This document shows positions 43,906 to 53,145 of a DNA stretch of 64,000 nt, in pieces. Under the pieces are notes generated by a model. The model ran no database searches and had not been told where the DNA came from. It worked only from the letters and a program-made list of their open reading frames with translations. This stretch comes from Leisingera aquaemixtae. Its GTDB lineage: Bacteria > Pseudomonadota > Alphaproteobacteria > Rhodobacterales > Rhodobacteraceae. A program made the position numbers and the translations under genes. The stretch spans positions 1-64,000 of the forward strand of contig NZ_CYSR01000034.1 of assembly GCF_001458395.1 (NCBI RefSeq), in the 5' to 3' direction. How positions within the stretch are numbered: the first letter of the stretch is position 1; each line of letters opens with the position of its first letter.

Positions 43906-45276
43906 ATGGAAGCGTTAAATTCAATCGTAGGAGAAGTAAACGAAGTGGTTTGGGGGCCGATGATGCTGGTCCTCATTCTCGGCGTCGGCTTCTTCCTCCA
44001 GGTCGGCCTGAAATTCATGCCGATCCGGAAACTGGGCATGGGCTTTGGCCTGATGTTCAAGGGCCGTGAAGCAACCGGCGAAGGCCAGATCACCCCGTTC
44101 AACGCGCTGATGACCGCGCTGTCGGCCACCATCGGCACAGGGAACATTGCAGGCGTTGCCACTGCCGTGTTCCTCGGCGGCCCCGGCGCGCTGTTCTGGA
44201 TGTGGATGACCGCGCTGGTCGGCATGGCCACCAAATATTCCGAAGCCGTCTGCGCCGTGAAATTCCGCGAGCGTGACGAAGAAGGCAACTATGTCGGCGG
44301 CCCGATGTACTACATCAAGAACGGCCTCGGCGCGAAATGGGCCTGGCTGGGCGTTGCCTTTGCCGTGTTCGGCTCCATCGCGGCCTTCGGCATCGGCAAC
44401 GGTGTGCAGGCGAACGGCGTGGCACAGGTTCTTGAGACCAACTTCGGCTTCAACACCTCCATCACCGGCATCGTGCTGATGGTGCTGACCGGCGCCGTGA
44501 TCCTGGGCGGCATCACCCGCATCGGCGCGGTGGCGGGCAAGCTGGTTCCGTTCATGGCGGTCAGCTACATCATCGCAGGCCTGATCGTTCTGGTTGTCAA
44601 CGCGGACGCCATCGGCACCGCCTTCAGCCTGGTCTTCACCCATGCCTTCACCCCCTCGGCAGCCGAAGGCGGCTTTGCCGGTGCGGCGGTCTGGGCGGCG
44701 ATCCGCTTTGGCGTGGCCCGCGGCGTCTTCTCCAACGAAGCAGGCCTCGGCTCTGCCCCGATCGCGCACGCAGCGGCTGAGACCAAAGGTCCGGTCAACC
44801 AGGGCCTGATCGCCATGCTGGGCACCTTTATCGACACCGTCATCGTCTGCTCGATCACCGGTCTGGCGATCATCGCTTCCGGCGCCTGGACCTCGGGTGA
44901 ATCCGGTGCGGCGCTTACCTCGCTGGCGTTCGAAACCTCGCTGCCGGGCATCGGCGGCTACCTGATCGCCATCGCACTGTCGATCTTTGCCTTCACGACC
45001 ATCCTCGGATGGTCCTATTATGGCGAGAAGTGCATGGAGTTCCTGTTCGGCGTGAAGGTCATGCTGCCCTACCGCATCCTGTGGATCATCGCGATCTACT
45101 TCGGGGCCACCGCCGACCTGGGCTTCATCTGGCTGCTGGCTGACACGCTGAACGCGATGATGGCCATCCCGAACCTGATCGCCCTGGCCCTGCTGAGCCC
45201 GATCGTCTTCAAGGTGACGAAAGAGTTCTTTGCCACCGGCGGCAAATCGGAAGAAGCCGGCCACGCTGCTGAGTAA
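43906..45276 (+). CDS. Alanine/glycine:sodium symporter (AGCS family)
   Basis: 456 residues, about ten to eleven membrane helices. AGCS signature segments: GMGFGLMFKGREATGEGQ, TPFNALMTALSATIGTGNIA, ATAVFLGGPGALFWMWMTAL and SNEAGLGSAPIAHAAAET. These transport alanine or glycine with Na+. It lies 25 bases after lipA and 69 before gcvT on the same strand, so glycine is the likely substrate, feeding the glycine cleavage system encoded next. The start is an ATG with GGGAGGAG before it. D-serine or alanine transport cannot be excluded. Confidence 0.92.
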   Translation: MEALNSIVGEVNEVVWGPMMLVLILGVGFFLQVGLKFMPIRKLGMGFGLMFKGREATGEGQITPFNALMTALSATIGTGNIAGVATAVFLGGPGALFWMWMTALVGMATKYSEAVCAVKFRERDEEGNYVGGPMYYIKNGLGAKWAWLGVAFAVFGSIAAFGIGNGVQANGVAQVLETNFGFNTSITGIVLMVLTGAVILGGITRIGAVAGKLVPFMAVSYIIAGLIVLVVNADAIGTAFSLVFTHAFTPSAAEGGFAGAAVWAAIRFGVARGVFSNEAGLGSAPIAHAAAETKGPVNQGLIAMLGTFIDTVIVCSITGLAIIASGAWTSGESGAALTSLAFETSLPGIGGYLIAIALSIFAFTTILGWSYYGEKCMEFLFGVKVMLPYRILWIIAIYFGATADLGFIWLLADTLNAMMAIPNLIALALLSPIVFKVTKEFFATGGKSEEAGHAAE

Positions 45277-45345
45277 GCTCTCCGGGAGGGCGCGTCCTGC
45301 GCCCTTCCCCACCCCGAAACCCTACAAATTCAAAGGCTGCACAGG

Positions 45346-46443
45346 ATGACCGACGCACCCAAACGCACCCCGCTTTATGACCTGCACGTCGAGCTTGGCG
45401 GCAAGATGGTCGACTTCGCCGGCTGGGAAATGCCGGTCCAGTACCCCATGGGCATCATGGGCGAGCACAAGCAGTGCCGCGAGAAGGCAGCACTTTTTGA
45501 CGTCTCCCACATGGGCCAAGTGATCCTGCGCGGTGAAAACGTCGGCGAGAAGCTGGAAACGCTCTGCCCGCAGGCCTATGCCGGCCTGAAGGAAGGCAAG
45601 GCGCGCTATGGCTTCTTCACCAATGAGAACGGCGGCATCATGGACGACCTGATCGTCTCCAACGCCGGCGATCATTACTTTGTCGTGGTGAACGCAGCGC
45701 TGCGCCATCAGGACATCCCGCATATGCAGGCCAACCTGGACGGCGTCGAAGTGACCGAAATCTTCGACCGCGCGCTGGTTGCCGTGCAGGGCCCCAAGGC
45801 CGAGGACGTGGTGGGCGAACTGTGCCCCGCCGCCCGTGAGCTGAAGTTCATGGAAACCACCGTGGCGGAGATTGACGGCGCCGAATGCCGGATTTCGCGC
45901 CTGGGTTACACCGGCGAGGACGGCTACGAGATCTCGATCCCGGAAGCGGATGCCATCCGCATTTCCAAACTGTTCCTGGCCCATGACGACTGCGAACCCG
46001 CAGGCCTCGGTGCCCGCGACTCGCTGCGCCTGGAGGCCGGTCTCTGCCTTTATGGCAACGACATCGACCAGTCGACCTCGCCGATCGAGGCGTCGCTGTC
46101 CTGGGCGATCCAGAAGCGCCGCAAGGAAGAGGGCGGCTTCCCCGGTGCCGCGCGCATTCAGAAGGAACTGGCCGAAGGCCCCGCCAAGAAACTGGTCGGC
46201 ATCAAGCCCGAAGGCCGCGCCCCCGCCCGCCAGGGTGTGGAAGTTCAAAGCGAAGGCGGCGATACTCTCGGCACCATCACCTCGGGCAGCTTCGGACCCA
46301 CGGTCGGCGGCCCGGTTGCCATGGGCTATGTTGCGGCAGACCATGCCGCGCCGGGCACCAAGGTGAACCTCATCATCCGCGGCAAGGCGCAGCCGGCTGA
46401 AATCACCGCCCTGCCCTTCGTCACTCAGAACTACAAACGCTAA
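45346..46443 (+). CDS. gcvT: Glycine cleavage T-protein (aminomethyltransferase)
   Basis: 365 residues. GcvT folate-binding fold: TPLYDLHVELGGKMVDFAGW, CREKAALFDVSHMGQV, the catalytic aspartate within DVSHMGQ, ISRLGYTGEDGYEISIP, and the C-terminal barrel (GTITSGSFGPTVGGPVAMGY). It transfers the methylene group from aminomethyl-lipoyl-GcvH to tetrahydrofolate, releasing ammonia. It is shorter at the middle than mitochondrial forms but complete. It lies 21 bases before gcvH in the same operon. Confidence 0.96.
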   Translation: MTDAPKRTPLYDLHVELGGKMVDFAGWEMPVQYPMGIMGEHKQCREKAALFDVSHMGQVILRGENVGEKLETLCPQAYAGLKEGKARYGFFTNENGGIMDDLIVSNAGDHYFVVVNAALRHQDIPHMQANLDGVEVTEIFDRALVAVQGPKAEDVVGELCPAARELKFMETTVAEIDGAECRISRLGYTGEDGYEISIPEADAIRISKLFLAHDDCEPAGLGARDSLRLEAGLCLYGNDIDQSTSPIEASLSWAIQKRRKEEGGFPGAARIQKELAEGPAKKLVGIKPEGRAPARQGVEVQSEGGDTLGTITSGSFGPTVGGPVAMGYVAADHAAPGTKVNLIIRGKAQPAEITALPFVTQNYKR

Positions 46444-46464
46444 GACATCATCAGGAGAGTCAAC

Positions 46465-46830
46465 ATGGCCACCTATTTTTCCGAAGACCACGAGTGGATC
46501 ACCGTTGAAGGCGACACTGCAACTCTGGGCATTACCAAGCACGCCGCCGACCAGCTGGGCGAAGTTGTCTTTGTCGAGCAGCGCGAAGCCGGCGACGAGT
46601 TCGAAAAAGGCGGCGAGATCGGCGTCATCGAGTCGGTGAAAGCCGCGTCGGAAATCTACGCGCCGCTGGACGGCGAAGTGATCGAGGTGAACGAAACCCT
46701 GGCCGACAACCCCGCCGCGCTGAACGAAAGCCCGGAAGGCGACGCCTGGATCTACAAGATCAAGATCTCCGACGCCTCTCAGCTGGACGATCTGATGGAT
46801 CTGGACGGCTACAAGGCCCTGATCGGCTAA
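46465..46830 (+). CDS. gcvH: Glycine cleavage H-protein
   Basis: 121 residues. Lipoyl-carrier barrel with the modified lysine in [19 protein letters not shown] (about residue 58) and the family start [20 protein letters not shown]. It shuttles the aminomethyl group from GcvP to GcvT and is reoxidised by LpdA. A stem-loop follows its stop at 46840-46863, between it and gcvP. Confidence 0.97.
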   Translation: MATYFSEDHEWITVEGDTATLGITKHAADQLGEVVFVEQREAGDEFEKGGEIGVIESVKAASEIYAPLDGEVIEVNETLADNPAALNESPEGDAWIYKIKISDASQLDDLMDLDGYKALIG

Positions 46831-46839
46831 GCATCCCCT

Positions 46840-46863
46840 CCCCGCCGGAACCGTCCGGCGGGG
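46840..46863 (+). terminator. Stem-loop between gcvH and gcvP
   Basis: CCCCGCCGGA (46840-46849) pairs perfectly with TCCGGCGGGG (46854-46863). It has no T-tract and lies inside an operon, so it is more likely an attenuator or mRNA-processing stem than a full stop. A near copy of its arms follows gcvP. Confidence 0.6.
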
Positions 46864-46865
46864 TC

Positions 46866-46890
46866 CATTGCCCCAGACATTGCCCCAGAC
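46866..46890 (+). repeat. 12-base tandem duplication before gcvP
   Basis: The unit CATTGCCCCAGA occurs twice in direct succession (46866-46889) just ahead of the gcvP ribosome-binding site AAGGA. Its position could alter translation of gcvP, or it may be a replication slippage product. Confidence 0.7.
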
Positions 46891-46903
46891 AAGGACCTCT
46901 GTA

Positions 46904-49762
46904 ATGGCCTTCAAACTTACCGATTACGAAGCCTATGACTTCGCCAACCGGCGCCACATCGGCCCCTCGCCGCGCGAGATGGCCGACATGCTGCAGGTGA
47001 TCGGCTTCAAAACCCTGGACGAGCTGATCGACGCCACCGTGCCGCCCGCCATCCGCCAGAAAGAGGCGCTGGACTGGGGCCCGGCAATGACCGAGCGCGA
47101 TGCGCTTTTCCACATGAAGCAGGTGGCCTCCAAGAACAAGGTGCTGACCTCGCTGATCGGCCAGGGCTATTATGGCACCACCACCCCGGCGCCGATCCTG
47201 CGCAACATCCTCGAAAACCCGGCCTGGTACACCGCTTACACCCCCTATCAGCCGGAAATCTCCCAGGGCCGTCTTGAAGCGCTCTTGAACTTCCAGACCA
47301 TGGTCAGCGATCTGACCGGCCTGGACATCGCCAACGCCTCGCTGCTGGACGAAGCCACTGCTGCTGCCGAAGCGATGGCAATGGCGCACCGCGGCTCGCG
47401 CTCCAAGGCGAACAACGCGGCCTTCTTCGTCGACAAGAACTGCCACCCGCAGACCGTTGCCGTGATCCAGACCCGCGCCGAGCCCCTGGGCATCGACGTG
47501 GTGGTTGCCGATCCGGACGAGCTGGACCCGGGCGCGGTCTTCGGGGCGATCTTCCAGTATCCCGGCACCTACGGCCATGTGCGCGATTTCACATCGGAAA
47601 TCGAAGCCATCCACGAGCACAAGGGCATCGCCGTTGTCGCCGCTGACATTCTGGCGCTGGCGCTGCTGAAGTCGCCCGGCGAGATGGGCGCGGATATTGC
47701 CATCGGCTCCACCCAGCGTTTTGGCGTTCCGATGGGCTATGGCGGCCCGCACGCGGCATATATGGCGACCACCGACAAGCTGAAGCGCGCCATGCCGGGC
47801 CGCATCATCGGCGTGTCCGTCGATGCCCGCGGCAACAAGGCCTACCGCCTGGCGCTGCAGACCCGCGAACAGCACATCCGCCGCGAAAAAGCCAACTCCA
47901 ACGTCTGTACCGCACAGGCGCTGCTGGCCGTCATCGCGTCGATGTACGCGGTCTACCACGGCCCCGACGGCATCAAGGCCATCGCCCAGTCGGTGCACCG
48001 CAAGACCTCCCGCCTGGCCGCGGGCCTGGAAGAGCACGGGTTCAAAGTGGAGCCGGAAGTGTTCTTTGACACCATCACCGTCGAGGTCGGCCCGCTGCAG
48101 AAAACCGTCATGGAAGCGGCCGTTGCCCGCGGTGTGAACCTGCGCAAGGTGGGCGAGGACCGCATCGGCATCTCGCTGGACGAGCAGACCCGCGCCGAGA
48201 CCATCGAAGCGGTCTGGGGCGCCTTCGGCATCGAGAAGAAGGACGACAGCGTCAAGAACCGCGCCTACCGCCTGCCGGATTATGCGCTGCGGGAAAGCGA
48301 ATATCTGACCCACCCGATCTTCCACAAGAACCGGGCCGAGGCAGAAATCACCCGCTACATGCGCCGCCTTGCCGACCGCGATCTGGCGCTGGACCGTGCA
48401 ATGATCCCGCTGGGCTCCTGCACCATGAAGCTGAACGCGACCATCGAAATGATCCCGGTCACCTGGCCGGAATTCGGCAACCTGCACCCCTTCTGCCCGG
48501 AAGACCAGGCGCAGGGCTACCACCAGATGATCGCCGATCTGAACGACAAGCTCTGCCAGATCACCGGCTATGACGCGATCTCCCAGCAGCCGAACTCCGG
48601 TGCGCAGGGCGAATACGCGGGCCTTCTGACCATCCGCAACTACCATGCGGCAAACGGCCAGGGCCACCGCAACGTCTGCCTGATCCCGACCTCCGCGCAT
48701 GGCACCAACCCGGCCACCGCGCAGATGGTTGGCTATACGGTGGTTCCGATCAAGGCGGATGACAAAGGCAACATCGACGTCGCCGACTTCCGCGAAAAGG
48801 CGGAGAAGCACTCTGACCACCTCGCCGCCTGCATGATCACCTACCCGTCCACGCACGGCGTGTTTGAGACCACCGTGCAGGAGGTTTGCGGCATCACCCA
48901 TGAGCACGGCGGCCAGGTGTACATCGACGGCGCCAACATGAACGCCATGGTCGGCCTGTCGCGTCCGGGTGACATCGGCGGCGACGTCAGCCACCTGAAC
49001 CTGCACAAGACCTTCTGCATTCCGCACGGCGGCGGCGGCCCCGGCATGGGTCCGATCGGCGTCAAGGCGCATCTGGCAGAGCACCTGCCGGGCCATCCGG
49101 AATACGGCACCGCCGTGGGTCCGGTCTCGGCGGCGCCGTTCGGCTCGCCGTCGATCCTGCCGGTCAGCTGGGCCTACTGCCTGCTGATGGGCGGCGCAGG
49201 CCTGACCCAGGCGACCCGGGTGGCGATCCTGAACGCCAACTACATCGCCGCGCGCCTGAAGGACGCCTACAAGATCCTCTACACCTCGGAAACGGGCCGC
49301 GTTGCGCATGAGTGCATCCTCGACACCCGCCCGCTGGCGGATGAGGGCAACGTCACCGTGGACGACATCGCCAAGCGTCTGGTCGACTCGGGCTTCCACG
49401 CCCCGACCATGTCCTGGCCGGTGGCGGGAACCCTGATGGTGGAGCCGACCGAATCCGAGCCCAAGGACGAGCTGGACCGCTTCTGCGACGCCATGCTGTC
49501 GATCCGGCAGGAGGCGCAGGACATCATCGACGGAAAGATCGACGCGCAGAACAACCCGCTCAAGCACGCGCCGCACACGGTGCGCGACCTGGTCGGCGAA
49601 TGGGACCGTCCCTACAGCCGCGAGCAGGCCTGCTTCCCGCCGGGCAACCTGGGCGTCGACAAGTACTGGCCGGTGGTGAACCGGGTGGACAACGCCTATG
49701 GCGACCGCCACCTGGTCTGCACCTGCCCGCCGATGTCGGAGTACGAAGAAAACGAGGCCTGA
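46904..49762 (+). CDS. gcvP: Glycine dehydrogenase (decarboxylating), P-protein
   Basis: 952 residues from the ATG at 46904, which has AAGGA upstream. A single-chain P-protein, the fused form of the two-subunit enzyme. The N-terminal half has [34 protein letters not shown] and [20 protein letters not shown]. The C-terminal half has [28 protein letters not shown] and the PLP lysine in [19 protein letters not shown]. It decarboxylates glycine and passes the aminomethyl group to GcvH. It is the last gene of the cluster; a hairpin follows at 49778-49802. Confidence 0.97.
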   Translation: MAFKLTDYEAYDFANRRHIGPSPREMADMLQVIGFKTLDELIDATVPPAIRQKEALDWGPAMTERDALFHMKQVASKNKVLTSLIGQGYYGTTTPAPILRNILENPAWYTAYTPYQPEISQGRLEALLNFQTMVSDLTGLDIANASLLDEATAAAEAMAMAHRGSRSKANNAAFFVDKNCHPQTVAVIQTRAEPLGIDVVVADPDELDPGAVFGAIFQYPGTYGHVRDFTSEIEAIHEHKGIAVVAADILALALLKSPGEMGADIAIGSTQRFGVPMGYGGPHAAYMATTDKLKRAMPGRIIGVSVDARGNKAYRLALQTREQHIRREKANSNVCTAQALLAVIASMYAVYHGPDGIKAIAQSVHRKTSRLAAGLEEHGFKVEPEVFFDTITVEVGPLQKTVMEAAVARGVNLRKVGEDRIGISLDEQTRAETIEAVWGAFGIEKKDDSVKNRAYRLPDYALRESEYLTHPIFHKNRAEAEITRYMRRLADRDLALDRAMIPLGSCTMKLNATIEMIPVTWPEFGNLHPFCPEDQAQGYHQMIADLNDKLCQITGYDAISQQPNSGAQGEYAGLLTIRNYHAANGQGHRNVCLIPTSAHGTNPATAQMVGYTVVPIKADDKGNIDVADFREKAEKHSDHLAACMITYPSTHGVFETTVQEVCGITHEHGGQVYIDGANMNAMVGLSRPGDIGGDVSHLNLHKTFCIPHGGGGPGMGPIGVKAHLAEHLPGHPEYGTAVGPVSAAPFGSPSILPVSWAYCLLMGGAGLTQATRVAILNANYIAARLKDAYKILYTSETGRVAHECILDTRPLADEGNVTVDDIAKRLVDSGFHAPTMSWPVAGTLMVEPTESEPKDELDRFCDAMLSIRQEAQDIIDGKIDAQNNPLKHAPHTVRDLVGEWDRPYSREQACFPPGNLGVDKYWPVVNRVDNAYGDRHLVCTCPPMSEYEENEA

Positions 49763-49777
49763 TCCGTCAGGCCTCCC

Positions 49778-49802
49778 GCCCCGCCGGCCTGTCCGGCGGG
49801 GC
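49778..49802 (+). terminator. Stem-loop after gcvP
   Basis: GCCCCGCCGG (49778-49787) pairs perfectly with CCGGCGGGGC (49793-49802) around CCTGT. There is no T-tract. It resembles the stem after gcvH closely and probably ends or stabilises the gcv transcript. Confidence 0.6.
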
Positions 49803-49859
49803 ACTCCTGCAGCGCCCGCCGCGCCGCATCCCCGCATGACCCGCTCAGAGGAGAGAATG

Positions 49860-50864
49860 ATGTCCCGTCTCGAACCGCTGACCGTGCCAGCCTCCCGGCA
49901 AACCGCTGACAACGCGGCACAGACCCGCCTCCACGACGTCGAAATCATTCTGCCGCAGTCGGAGCCGCCTGCCGCGGCCCAGATGATTTGCGAGGTCTTC
50001 CGCGCCGCCAACGATCTGTTTCCCGACAGCGGCTACCGCACCGCCGTGCGCAACCTCAGCTCGCAGATGCGCGCGGTGCCCGCCGGCTGGAAGCCACAGA
50101 CAGTGATATTCCTCGGCGGCATCGCCAGCCGCTGGCCGCTGAATTCCGGCGAAAAGGCCAGCCTGCAGCGGATCTGCCGCCAGGCACAGCGCTGCCTGTT
50201 TGCCGGCAGTGCGGTTTTCCTGCTGCCAGAGACCGGCATCAACGCACCGGTGGAAAGCGCGGTGCACGCGAACTTTGCTGCCGCCGCAGAGGAAGAGCAG
50301 CTGGCCTGCGCCCCGGCAGGCACCCTGACCGCCAGCTCGGGCCGGATCAGCACCGCTGTCAGCAGTTTTGCCGCGCTGCGCGTGCTGGCCGCCTTTCTGC
50401 GCGCCGACCGCGGCCCGTTCATTGCCGACGCGGTCTGCGACTATCTGGGCCTTACCTTTGGGCCCGTGTCGGAGCAGTCCAAGGTGTCTTTGCAGCTGCG
50501 CCAGACCGCCGGCGGCGACGCGCTGATCGTTAAGATCCTCGATCTGATGCAGCAGAACCTCGAAGAGCCGCTGTTGATCCGCGATATTGCCCAGCAGGCC
50601 GGCGTTTCGCCGCGCAAGCTGGAGCGCCGCTTCCAGCAGAAGGCCCGCACCAGCCCGCTGGCCGCCTACCGCAAGCTGCGCATCGAAAAGGCCCGCCAGC
50701 TGCTGCTGCACACCACCCTGCCGCTGGCCGAGATCGTCGCCGCCACCGGCTTTGGCTCCCGCAGCAGCCTGACGGAATGGTTCAAGCGCGAGTACAAGAC
50801 CAGCCCGCAGGCGTTCCGGAAGCAGTATTATGCGGACCGCCACCCTGCGGGGTCCATGGCCTGA
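49860..50864 (+). CDS. GlxA-type AraC family transcriptional regulator
   Basis: 334 residues from the second of two adjacent ATG codons (49857 and 49860), which has the better spacing from AGGAG. An N-terminal DJ-1/PfpI-like (GATase1-like) domain covers about 15-195 (HDVEIILPQSEPPAAAQMIC, VIFLGGIASRWPL); it lacks an obvious catalytic cysteine dyad. The C-terminal AraC double helix-turn-helix covers about 225-325 (IRDIAQQAGVSPRKLERRFQ, EIVAATGFGSRSSLTEWFKR). This is the architecture of GbdR, CdhR and ArgR-type regulators of glycine-betaine, carnitine and amino-acid catabolism. It lies between gcvP and a transporter/demethylating flavoprotein locus, so it is a good candidate activator of both. 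Confidence 0.9.
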   Translation: MSRLEPLTVPASRQTADNAAQTRLHDVEIILPQSEPPAAAQMICEVFRAANDLFPDSGYRTAVRNLSSQMRAVPAGWKPQTVIFLGGIASRWPLNSGEKASLQRICRQAQRCLFAGSAVFLLPETGINAPVESAVHANFAAAAEEEQLACAPAGTLTASSGRISTAVSSFAALRVLAAFLRADRGPFIADAVCDYLGLTFGPVSEQSKVSLQLRQTAGGDALIVKILDLMQQNLEEPLLIRDIAQQAGVSPRKLERRFQQKARTSPLAAYRKLRIEKARQLLLHTTLPLAEIVAATGFGSRSSLTEWFKREYKTSPQAFRKQYYADRHPAGSMA

Positions 50865-50887
50865 CAGCATCCGGTGCCGGACGGGGA

Positions 50888-50911
50888 AAAGGCGGCCCCG
50901 GGGCCGCCTTT
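50888..50911. terminator. Bidirectional terminator between convergent genes
   Basis: AAAGGCGGCCCC (50888-50899) is followed directly by its exact complement GGGGCCGCCTTT (50900-50911), then TCTTGTGTTCTT. The A/T-ended palindrome lies between the AraC gene and the PotC-type permease gene and should act on both strands. Confidence 0.8.
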
Positions 50912-50928
50912 CTTGTGTTCTTGCGGGG

Positions 50929-52215
50929 TCAATCGCCTGCGCCGCCGCCCTCGCTGCCGCCTGACAGGGCGTTTGGATCGAAGACGTTGCCGAAGCCGGA
51001 AGAATTGCCCTGCGGTTCCTGCTCCGCTTCAGGCTCGGCCTCGCTGCTGCCCGACAGGTTGCCGGGGGCGAAGGCGCCGCCGAAGCCGCTGCTGCTGCCG
51101 GACGGCGCGGCGGGGGCCGGAACGGCCTCGCCCTGCTGGTCCAGCTGCTCCTGACGGCGCAGCTCGCGCTGGCGGAGCAGTTCCTGGATGCGCTGTTCGG
51201 CCTCCAGCCGCTTCTGCTCCTGCACATCGGCGATGCACTGGGCCGGGCTGTAGAGCGCCGCGGTGCCCGCCACCGCCACCGTGACGCAGGCCACCGCGAC
51301 CAGCGCCGCCGCCGCCCAGTTGGAACGGAAGAACCCGGGCAGTTGCAGCCTGCCGCTTTCCAGCTCCGCCACCGTGGCCTTCTGGCGCGCCGCCGCCACC
51401 AGTTCCTTGCGGCGCAGGCTGGCCTCGTTGGCGAGTGCCGCGATCACCGTCAGCACCACGATGATGAAGGCCAGCGCCGAAATCGCGGGGGTGATGCCGT
51501 AACGCACCTTCTGCGCCAGCTCGATGGTCAGCGTCGGGTATTCGCCGAAGGTGAATGTGGTGGTGTTGTAGTTCTCAAAGCTCGCCAGGAAGGCCAGCAC
51601 CGCAGCGCTCGCAATCGCGGGGCGCATGAACGGCAGCAGCACCTTGCGGAAGGCCTGAGCGTGCGTCGCGCCCAGATCCAGCGCCGCCTCGGTCAGGGCC
51701 ATGTCATAGCGCTGCAGGCGGGCCACCAGCACCAGCATGCAGTAGCTGGCGATGAAGGTGGACTGGCCGATGATGGTCAGGAACAGCCCGTTGGAGAGCC
51801 AGCTGTCCGCCCCCAGCCCCAGCATCCGGTTGATCCGGTCCCAGAACACCAGGGTCGAGATCCCCAAGACCACGCCGGGGATGAGGATCGGCGCGATGAT
51901 GATGGTGTAATAGGTGGCGCGCAGCTTGGGCCAAATCTGGGTCAGCATCAGCGCCCCCGCCAGCCCCATCGCGACTGACAAGACCACCGTGCCCGCCCCC
52001 ACCAGGATCGAGTTCCAGATGCCGTTCAGGATCCGCTCGTCGCGGAACAAGGCCCCGAACCACTCGAACGTCAGGCATTCCCAGGGGGTCATCCGCGGGA
52101 AGGCGGGTGAGTTAAAGGCGGTGGCCGACATGATCACCAAGGGGCCCAGAAGATAGGCGAAGAACACCCCCAGATAGATCCAGAGGCTGAGGCGCATAAA
52201 GGTGAACCGCTTCAT
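50929..52215 (-). CDS. PotC-type ABC transporter permease with unusual C-terminal extension
   Basis: 428 residues; the family norm is about 260-280. Residues 1-275 are a normal PotC-like permease with six membrane helices and the ATPase-contact loop EAALDLGATHAQAFRKVLLP. The rest is extra: an added membrane helix at about 304-326 (WAAAALVAVACVTVAVAG), a charged coiled coil at about 330-358 (RLEAEQRIQELLRQRELRRQ), then a low-complexity tail with two copies of the motif SSGFG-x-x-F-x-P-x-x-LSG (about 373-388 and 405-419) separated by acidic residues. No frameshift is needed. It overlaps the PotB-like gene by four bases (52212-52215). The tail's role is unknown. Confidence 0.88.
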   Translation of the reverse strand: MKRFTFMRLSLWIYLGVFFAYLLGPLVIMSATAFNSPAFPRMTPWECLTFEWFGALFRDERILNGIWNSILVGAGTVVLSVAMGLAGALMLTQIWPKLRATYYTIIIAPILIPGVVLGISTLVFWDRINRMLGLGADSWLSNGLFLTIIGQSTFIASYCMLVLVARLQRYDMALTEAALDLGATHAQAFRKVLLPFMRPAIASAAVLAFLASFENYNTTTFTFGEYPTLTIELAQKVRYGITPAISALAFIIVVLTVIAALANEASLRRKELVAAARQKATVAELESGRLQLPGFFRSNWAAAALVAVACVTVAVAGTAALYSPAQCIADVQEQKRLEAEQRIQELLRQRELRRQEQLDQQGEAVPAPAAPSGSSSGFGGAFAPGNLSGSSEAEPEAEQEPQGNSSGFGNVFDPNALSGGSEGGGAGD

Positions 52216-53132
52216 TTGCCGATATCCCCCATGTTCACCTTGAACAGGCGCATGACGGCCAGAACAAGCAGAATACAGGTGACCAGCAGCACCACCGCAT
52301 AAGCCGCGCCCTGCGGCCAGTCGGAGTTGTCATTGAACTGCTGATAGATCAGCTGGGTGAACCACAGGGAGGACGGCCCGCCCAGGATCTGCGGCGCCGC
52401 CAGCGCGCCGGCCGACAGCATGAACACCATGGTGCAGCCGGAGGAGATGCCGGGCTTGGCGTAAGGAATGACCACCCGCTGGTGGATCTTGGCCCAGCTC
52501 GCGCCCATGTCCCGCGCCGCCTCGATCTGGTTGCGGTCCAGGCTTTCGATCACATTGTAGATCGGGAAGATCATCAAGAGGATGTAGGCGTATCCCAGAC
52601 CCGCATAGAGCGCGATGTCATTGCGGATGAAATCGAAGGGGGTGTCGAAAATCCCCAATCCAACCAGCATGTTGTTCAGCACCCCGGTCTCGCCGAAGAT
52701 GATGCGCAAGGCGAAGGCGCGCAGGATCTCGTTGATCCAGTAGGGGATGATCAGCATCAGCGCGAAGATGCGGATGTGGTTGCCCTTGGTCTGGGCCAGA
52801 TAATAGGCGATCGGGTAGCACAGGATCAGGTTGAAGACAGTGACGCAGACCGCCGCCACCAGGGTGCGGAAGAACACCCTGAGGTCGACCGCGTTGTAAT
52901 CCTGGCTGCCGCCCTCGGGGCCGTAGATCAGGTATTTGTAATTCTCCAGCGTGTAGACGTCCCTGGGCCCGCCGATCTCCGGCGGCGGCAGGTTAGGGCG
53001 GAACGAGAAGTCGAGCATCGACAGCTGCGGCAGGATGATGAGGCCGACGGTCCAGAACAGGACCAGCCCCAGCATCAGGCTGCCCATGCCCGTGCCGTTG
53101 CGTTTGAAGAACTCCCTCAGGAAGCTTGGCAT
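52212..53132 (-). CDS. PotB-type ABC transporter permease
   Basis: 306 residues from the ATG at 53132, preceded by GAGGGGG; a longer frame to 53165 would run into the ATPase gene. Six membrane helices; LMLGLVLFWTVGLIILPQLS is the first. The loop that contacts the ATPase is EAARDMGASWAKIHQRVVIP. It belongs to the spermidine/putrescine-type importer permeases. It follows the ATPase gene by 13 bases and overlaps the second permease by four. Together with its neighbours it makes one PotDABC-type importer. Confidence 0.92.
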   Translation of the reverse strand: MPSFLREFFKRNGTGMGSLMLGLVLFWTVGLIILPQLSMLDFSFRPNLPPPEIGGPRDVYTLENYKYLIYGPEGGSQDYNAVDLRVFFRTLVAAVCVTVFNLILCYPIAYYLAQTKGNHIRIFALMLIIPYWINEILRAFALRIIFGETGVLNNMLVGLGIFDTPFDFIRNDIALYAGLGYAYILLMIFPIYNVIESLDRNQIEAARDMGASWAKIHQRVVIPYAKPGISSGCTMVFMLSAGALAAPQILGGPSSLWFTQLIYQQFNDNSDWPQGAAYAVVLLVTCILLVLAVMRLFKVNMGDIGK

Positions 53133-53145
53133 GGTTTGGCCCCCC

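Noticed and set aside
41362-45345. Glycine riboswitch ahead of the glycine cleavage genes
   Set aside because: Leaders of lpdA, the symporter and gcvT were read; they are short and lack the conserved aptamer elements.
46760-50011. Very long open frame (over 1000 codons) on the minus strand opposite gcvP
   Set aside because: It is the antisense of gcvP, whose protein is unmistakable; open antisense frames are common in GC-rich DNA.
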